Assembly: GCF_003434305.1 (NCBI RefSeq)
Contig: NZ_QKKX01000009.1
Location: forward strand, 248,001-312,000
Direction: 5' to 3'
From: Micromonospora sp. MW-13
Lineage (GTDB): Bacteria > Actinomycetota > Actinomycetes > Mycobacteriales > Micromonosporaceae
DNA length: 64,000 bases
The position numbers and the translations under genes are program-made. Below the pieces are notes generated by a model that was given only the letters and a program-made list of their open reading frames with translations, did no database searches and had not been told where the DNA came from. Below are positions 60,612 through 64,000 of this stretch, piece after piece. The first letter of the stretch is position 1; every line of letters begins with the position of its first letter.

Positions 60612-60617
60612 CCTCCA

Positions 60618-60700
60618 CCCCGTCGATCATGGACGCGTGGTGCCCGGTTCGACATCATGCGCGTCATCCGTCCCCCCGCACGGCTCCATGATCGACGGGG
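60618..60700. repeat. Intergenic palindromic repeat, family 2, third copy
   Basis: CCCCGTCGATCATGGA (60618-60633) and TCCATGATCGACGGGG (60685-60700) are perfect 16-bp inverted repeats. Next to the left arm lies CGTGGTGCCCGGTT, as in the element at 25933. It sits between the desulfurase and mnmA genes, which might otherwise be one operon, and so may act as terminator or attenuator. Confidence 0.8.
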
Positions 60701-60746
60701 CGGAGGGCGGGGGCCGGTAGGCTCGGGGGGAAAGGAGCGTGACGGG

Positions 60747-61820
60747 GTGAGGGTTCTTGCGGCCATGTCCGGTGGGGTGGACTCCGCCGTGGCGGCGGCG
60801 CGGGCCGTGGCGGCCGGGCACGACGTGACGGGCGTGCACCTAGCGCTGGCCCGCAATCCGCAGACGTACCGGACCGGGGCGCGCGGGTGCTGCACGCTGG
60901 AGGACTCCCGGGACGCCCGGCGGGCCGCCGACGTGATCGGCATCCCGTTCTACGTGTGGGACATGGCCGACCGGTTCCACGCCGACGTGGTCGACGACTT
61001 CGTCGCCGAGTACGCGGCCGGCCGTACCCCGAACCCCTGCCTGCGCTGCAACGAGAAGATCAAGTTCGCCGCGGTGCTGGACCGGGCCGTGGCCCTGGGC
61101 TTCGACGCGGTGGTCACCGGCCACCACGCCCGGCTCGGCCCGGACGGCCTGCTCCGCCGCAGCGTCGACCTCGCCAAGGACCAGTCGTACGTGCTGGCGG
61201 TGCTGACCCGCGCCCAGCTCGACCGGTCGATCTTCCCGCTCGGCGACTCGACCAAGGCGCAGGTCCGCGAGGAGGCGGCCCGTCGTGGGCTCGCCGTGGC
61301 CGACAAGCCGGACTCGCACGACATCTGCTTCATCGCCGACGGCGACACCCGGGGCTTCCTGGCCGGCCGGCTCGGCGAGGCCCCGGGCGACGTGGTCGAC
61401 GCGCTCACCGGCGCGGTGGTCGGCAGCCACACCGGCGCGTACGCGTACACGGTGGGGCAGCGGCGCGGCCTGCACCTGGACCGGCCCGCCCCGGACGGCC
61501 GGCCGCGCTACGTGCTCTCGATCACGCCGAAGACCAACACCGTCACCGTGGGGCCGGCCGAGGCGCTGGAGGTCTCCTCGGTGCGCGCCGAGCGTCCGGT
61601 GTGGACCGCAGGCGCCCGGCCGGCCGGGCCGTTCGGGTGCGAGGTGCAGCTACGCGCCCACGGCGACGTGGTGCCGGCCACCGTCGAGCTGACCGGGGAC
61701 ACGCTGCGCGCCGAGCTGCGCCGCCCGGTGCGCGGCGTCGCCGCCGGCCAGGCCGTGGTGGCGTACCGACCGGACCCGGCCGGCGACGTGGTGCTCGGCT
61801 CCGCCACCATCACCGGCTGA
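60747..61820 (+). CDS. mnmA: tRNA-specific 2-thiouridylase MnmA
   Basis: Makes the 2-thiouridine at U34 of tRNA Lys, Glu and Gln. 357 residues with the PP-loop [11 protein letters not shown] in the N-terminus, [12 protein letters not shown] (catalytic nucleophile Cys), [21 protein letters not shown] and [19 protein letters not shown] (second catalytic Cys). The C-terminal beta-barrel ends [23 protein letters not shown] is 9 nt before the GTG. Works with the upstream cysteine desulfurase. Confidence 0.97.
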   Translation: MRVLAAMSGGVDSAVAAARAVAAGHDVTGVHLALARNPQTYRTGARGCCTLEDSRDARRAADVIGIPFYVWDMADRFHADVVDDFVAEYAAGRTPNPCLRCNEKIKFAAVLDRAVALGFDAVVTGHHARLGPDGLLRRSVDLAKDQSYVLAVLTRAQLDRSIFPLGDSTKAQVREEAARRGLAVADKPDSHDICFIADGDTRGFLAGRLGEAPGDVVDALTGAVVGSHTGAYAYTVGQRRGLHLDRPAPDGRPRYVLSITPKTNTVTVGPAEALEVSSVRAERPVWTAGARPAGPFGCEVQLRAHGDVVPATVELTGDTLRAELRRPVRGVAAGQAVVAYRPDPAGDVVLGSATITG

Positions 61821-61838
61821 TCCGTATACCCTTCGCCC

Positions 61839-62843
61839 GTGACAGATCTCGCATGGTCCTGGCCGGCCGGCGCGGCGACCGGCATCGGTTCGCTGCCCGG
61901 CACCGACGTGGCCGAGGCGCAGCGGGTCGTCCTCGGCGAGCTGCCCGCCCTGCCCCACCTGCCCGAGCTGCCCGCACGCGGGCCGGGGGCGGACCTGATC
62001 GGGCGCACCGGGGGCCTGCTGGCCGAGCTGCCCGTCGAGCTGTACGCGGCCCGCTGGCGGGTCGCCTCCCGGCCGGGCCGGGACCTGCGCCGGGCGCGGG
62101 ACCTGATGGAACGCGATCTCGACCAACTCGCCGAGCAGGCCGAGGAGTACGCAGGGACGGTCAAGGTGCAGGCGGCCGGCCCGTACACCCTGGCCGCCTC
62201 GCTCGACCTGCCGATCGGCGGCCGGATGCTGCGCGACCCGGGCGCGGTGCGGGACCTCACCGGCTCCCTCGCCGAGGGGCTGCGCGGGCACGTCGCCGCT
62301 GTCGCCCGCCGGCTGCCCCGGGCCACGGTGCTGCTCCAGCTCGACGAGCCGTCCCTGCCGGCCGTGCTGGCCGGGCGGGTGCCCACGGAGAGCGGCTTCG
62401 GCACGTACCGTCCGGTGCCGCAGTCCGACGCGGCGGACCTGCTGCGCACCGTGGTCGAGGCGGTCGGGGTCCCGGTCGTGGTGCACTGCTGCGCGCCGGA
62501 CCTCCCGCTGGAGCTGGTCCGCTCGGCCGGCGCCGCCGCGGTCGCGCTGGACCTGAGCCTGGTGAAGGACCTGGACCCGCTCGGCGAGGCGATCGACGCC
62601 GGGCTCGGGCTGCTGGCCGGTGCCGCCCCGGCCACCCCGCCGCCGGACGGTCGCGCGCCGACCTCCGCCCAGGTCGCCGACCGGGTACGTCAGCTCTGGG
62701 ACCGCCTCGGCTTTCCCCGCCGCCGGCTCACCGAGCAGGTGGTGGTCACCCCCGCCTGCGGCCTCGCCGGAGCCACCCCGCAGTACGTCCGGGCGGTGCT
62801 CGCCGCATGCCGGGACGCGGGGCGGCGACTCGCCGAGGACTGA
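61839..62843 (+). CDS. Methionine synthase MetE-like (C-terminal domain) / UROD-MetE family protein
   Basis: A 334-residue protein of the UROD/MetE superfamily. ATGIGSLPGTDVAEAQR, VKVQAAGPYTLAASL, LLQLDEPSLPAVLAG and zinc-ligand motifs VVHCCAPDLP (His, Cys) and TPACGLAG (Cys) are visible. It is half the size of full MetE, lacking the N-terminal barrel, as in many actinobacterial relatives, so the methyl donor is uncertain. It is preceded by a -10 TATACC (61825-61830) and a GTG start 8 nt on, suggesting a leaderless mRNA. Confidence 0.88.
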   Translation: MTDLAWSWPAGAATGIGSLPGTDVAEAQRVVLGELPALPHLPELPARGPGADLIGRTGGLLAELPVELYAARWRVASRPGRDLRRARDLMERDLDQLAEQAEEYAGTVKVQAAGPYTLAASLDLPIGGRMLRDPGAVRDLTGSLAEGLRGHVAAVARRLPRATVLLQLDEPSLPAVLAGRVPTESGFGTYRPVPQSDAADLLRTVVEAVGVPVVVHCCAPDLPLELVRSAGAAAVALDLSLVKDLDPLGEAIDAGLGLLAGAAPATPPPDGRAPTSAQVADRVRQLWDRLGFPRRRLTEQVVVTPACGLAGATPQYVRAVLAACRDAGRRLAED

Positions 62844-62879
62844 GGTTTCCTGTCGTACCCGGCGGGCAGAATGACGCCC

Positions 62880-63248
62880 ATGGTTGGACAACTGCGTTCT
62901 ACGGTGATCGACTGCCCCGACCCCCGGGCCCTCGCGGCGTTCTACGCCGAGCTGCTGGGCCTGCCGGTGGCGGAGGAGGACTCCGAAGGCGACGAGTGGG
63001 TGGTGCTCGGCGGCCCGGCGGGCCGCCATCCCCGGCTCGCCTTCCAGCGGGCACCCGAGCTGCCCCCGCCGACCTGGCCCGACCCGGAGCGGCCCCAGCA
63101 GTTCCACCTCGACGTCACCGTCTCCGACATCGAGGCCGCCGAGAAGGCGGCGCTGGCCCTGGGCGCGCGGCGGCTGCCCGGCGAGGGCGAGGACTTCCGG
63201 GTCTACGCCGACCCAGCCGGTCACCCGTTCTGCCTCGTCTGGGAGTGA
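62880..63248 (+). CDS. VOC-family (glyoxalase/bleomycin resistance) protein
   Basis: A 122-residue paired beta-alpha-beta-beta-beta fold: LRSTVIDCPDPRALAAFYAE, FHLDVTVSDIEAAEKAAL, and FRVYADPAGHPFCLVWE. Similar to actinobacterial VOC proteins; the metal ligands are only partly conserved, so the enzyme activity is unclear. ATG at 62880 lies 7 nt after CAGAAT; an ATG at 62871 is possible. Confidence 0.86.
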   Translation: MVGQLRSTVIDCPDPRALAAFYAELLGLPVAEEDSEGDEWVVLGGPAGRHPRLAFQRAPELPPPTWPDPERPQQFHLDVTVSDIEAAEKAALALGARRLPGEGEDFRVYADPAGHPFCLVWE

Positions 63249-63290
63249 CCCGCGCTCCCGTAGCGGGGCTTGCTGCCGCCGGGCATGATC

Positions 63291-64000
63291 ATGGGGGTGA
63301 TCGACTCCTCGCTCCGGCGGGCCTCCGGCTCGCTCTTCGGCCTCGCCTACGGTGACGCGCTGGGCCGGCCGACCGAGTTCCTGACCGTCGCCGAGATCCA
63401 CCGCCGGTACGGCCCGTCCGGCCCGCGCGAGCTGGAGGGCGACCCGGCGCTGGTCACCGACGACACCCAGATGGCGCTCGCGGTGGGCTGGGCGCTGCAC
63501 GACGCGCCGGCGTTCACCCCGGAGGCGGTCGAGCCGCTGCTGCGGGAGCGCTTCCTGGCCTGGTCGGTCAGCCCGGACAACAACCGCGCCCCGGGGATGA
63601 CCTGCCTGCGGGCCTGCGCCGAGCTGTCCCGGGGGGTGCGCTGGCAGGAGGCGACCGTGGCCGGCTCGAAGGGCTGCGGCGCCAACATGCGGGTCACCCC
63701 GATCGGGCTGCTCCCCGTCGACCTGGACACCCTGGCCGGCCTCGCCCAGCTCCAGGCCGGGCTGACCCACGGCCACCCCACCGGGCTGGCCGCCAGCGAG
63801 CTGACCGCGTACGCGGTTCGGCTGCTGCGCGACGGTGCCGTCTTGGCCGAGCTGCCGGCGCTGCTCGCCGAGCGGGCCCGCGGGCAGCGCCGGGTCTACC
63901 GGGCGGACTGGCTCGGCGACCTGTGGCAGCGCCCGGGCGTGGACTCCCCGGAGGACTTCATCGCCCGTGGTTGGGACGAGTGCCTGGCCGTCCTGGGCCG
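63291..64000 (+). CDS. ADP-ribosylglycohydrolase family protein, N-terminal part (runs off the right edge)
   Basis: About 236 residues are visible of the usual ~300. SGSLFGLAYGDALGRPTEF and LVTDDTQMALAVGWALHD carry the conserved Gly-Asp and Asp-Asp-Thr metal-binding residues, and SVSPDNNRAPGMTCLRACAE follows. The family removes ADP-ribose from proteins or cofactors (DraG, ARH). Possible starts are ATG 63285, ATG 63291 or GTG 63297. The rest lies beyond the window; frame is open to the end. Confidence 0.92.
   Translation, partial: MGVIDSSLRRASGSLFGLAYGDALGRPTEFLTVAEIHRRYGPSGPRELEGDPALVTDDTQMALAVGWALHDAPAFTPEAVEPLLRERFLAWSVSPDNNRAPGMTCLRACAELSRGVRWQEATVAGSKGCGANMRVTPIGLLPVDLDTLAGLAQLQAGLTHGHPTGLAASELTAYAVRLLRDGAVLAELPALLAERARGQRRVYRADWLGDLWQRPGVDSPEDFIARGWDECLAVLG

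Noticed and set aside
1-64000. Prophage, integrative element or insertion sequence
   Set aside because: No integrase, transposase, phage structural gene or attachment-site duplication was found; the HNH gene alone is insufficient.

Overview
The window is chromosomal DNA of very high G+C from an actinomycete. The gene content, the many GTGA/ATGA start-stop overlaps and the dispersed palindromic repeats suggest Micromonosporaceae (Micromonospora or a close relative). That placement rests on recognising protein families, not on a database search. No transposase, integrase, prophage or CRISPR array was found, and base composition is even except for short A+T-richer patches near 31.8 kb and 34.75 kb.

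Layout. 1-7.3 kb: a minus-strand histidine-utilisation operon (RpiR-type regulator, hutU, an M20 amidohydrolase, hutF, hutI, hutH running off the left edge). 7.4-8.7 kb: a single-pass membrane protein of unknown function. 8.7-19.2 kb: an exopolysaccharide locus with three GT4-type glycosyltransferases, a Wzy-like polymerase and a Wzx-like flippase on the plus strand, facing a Tat-exported beta-helix protein, an initiating sugar-phosphate transferase and an LCP ligase on the minus strand. 19.3-23 kb: a methyltransferase, a MOSC protein, a GNAT enzyme, an unusual tRNA overlapping an HNH nuclease gene, and peroxiredoxin Bcp. 23.1-25.9 kb: a nickel/cobalt ECF transporter behind a Nur-like operator.

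26-31.7 kb: an exported redox and probable copper locus (membrane protein, DsbA-like, MauE-like, SigC-like ECF sigma factor, CopC-CopD fusion, YcnI). 32.5-40 kb: oligoribonuclease flanked by glycosylation genes (GT87, epimerase, GT-C enzyme, GT2, DUF2064-type transferase, methyltransferase). 40-40.6 kb: a DUF4396 membrane protein with a His-rich tail behind a CsoR-like operator. 42-44.8 kb: a NagZ-like GH3 enzyme divergent from a ROK regulator. 44.8-48.8 kb: ABC transporter genes and a ribokinase-like enzyme. 48.8-57.1 kb: two DUF6232 paralogues, enoyl-CoA hydratase, a ThDP enzyme, a DrrAB-like exporter, small membrane proteins and GNAT genes. 57.3-64 kb: etfBA, cysteine desulfurase, mnmA, a MetE-like protein, a VOC protein and a truncated ADP-ribosylglycohydrolase.

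How the parts work together. The hut operon should convert histidine to glutamate; no classical HutG is visible and the M20 enzyme may do that step. The EPS genes make a complete Wzx/Wzy-type set from initiation to wall attachment. Three exported proteins of the 26-31.7 kb locus are predicted to mature with an N-terminal histidine, which points to copper, and the CsoR-type site at 40 kb adds a second metal-linked gene. Cysteine desulfurase next to mnmA is the sulfur relay for tRNA 2-thiouridine. The least conventional element is the 75-nt tRNA-like gene at 21.85-21.92 kb: it has anticodon UAG but a short variable loop, and it contains the stop codon of the adjacent HNH nuclease gene. Two families of intergenic inverted repeats are spread through the window.
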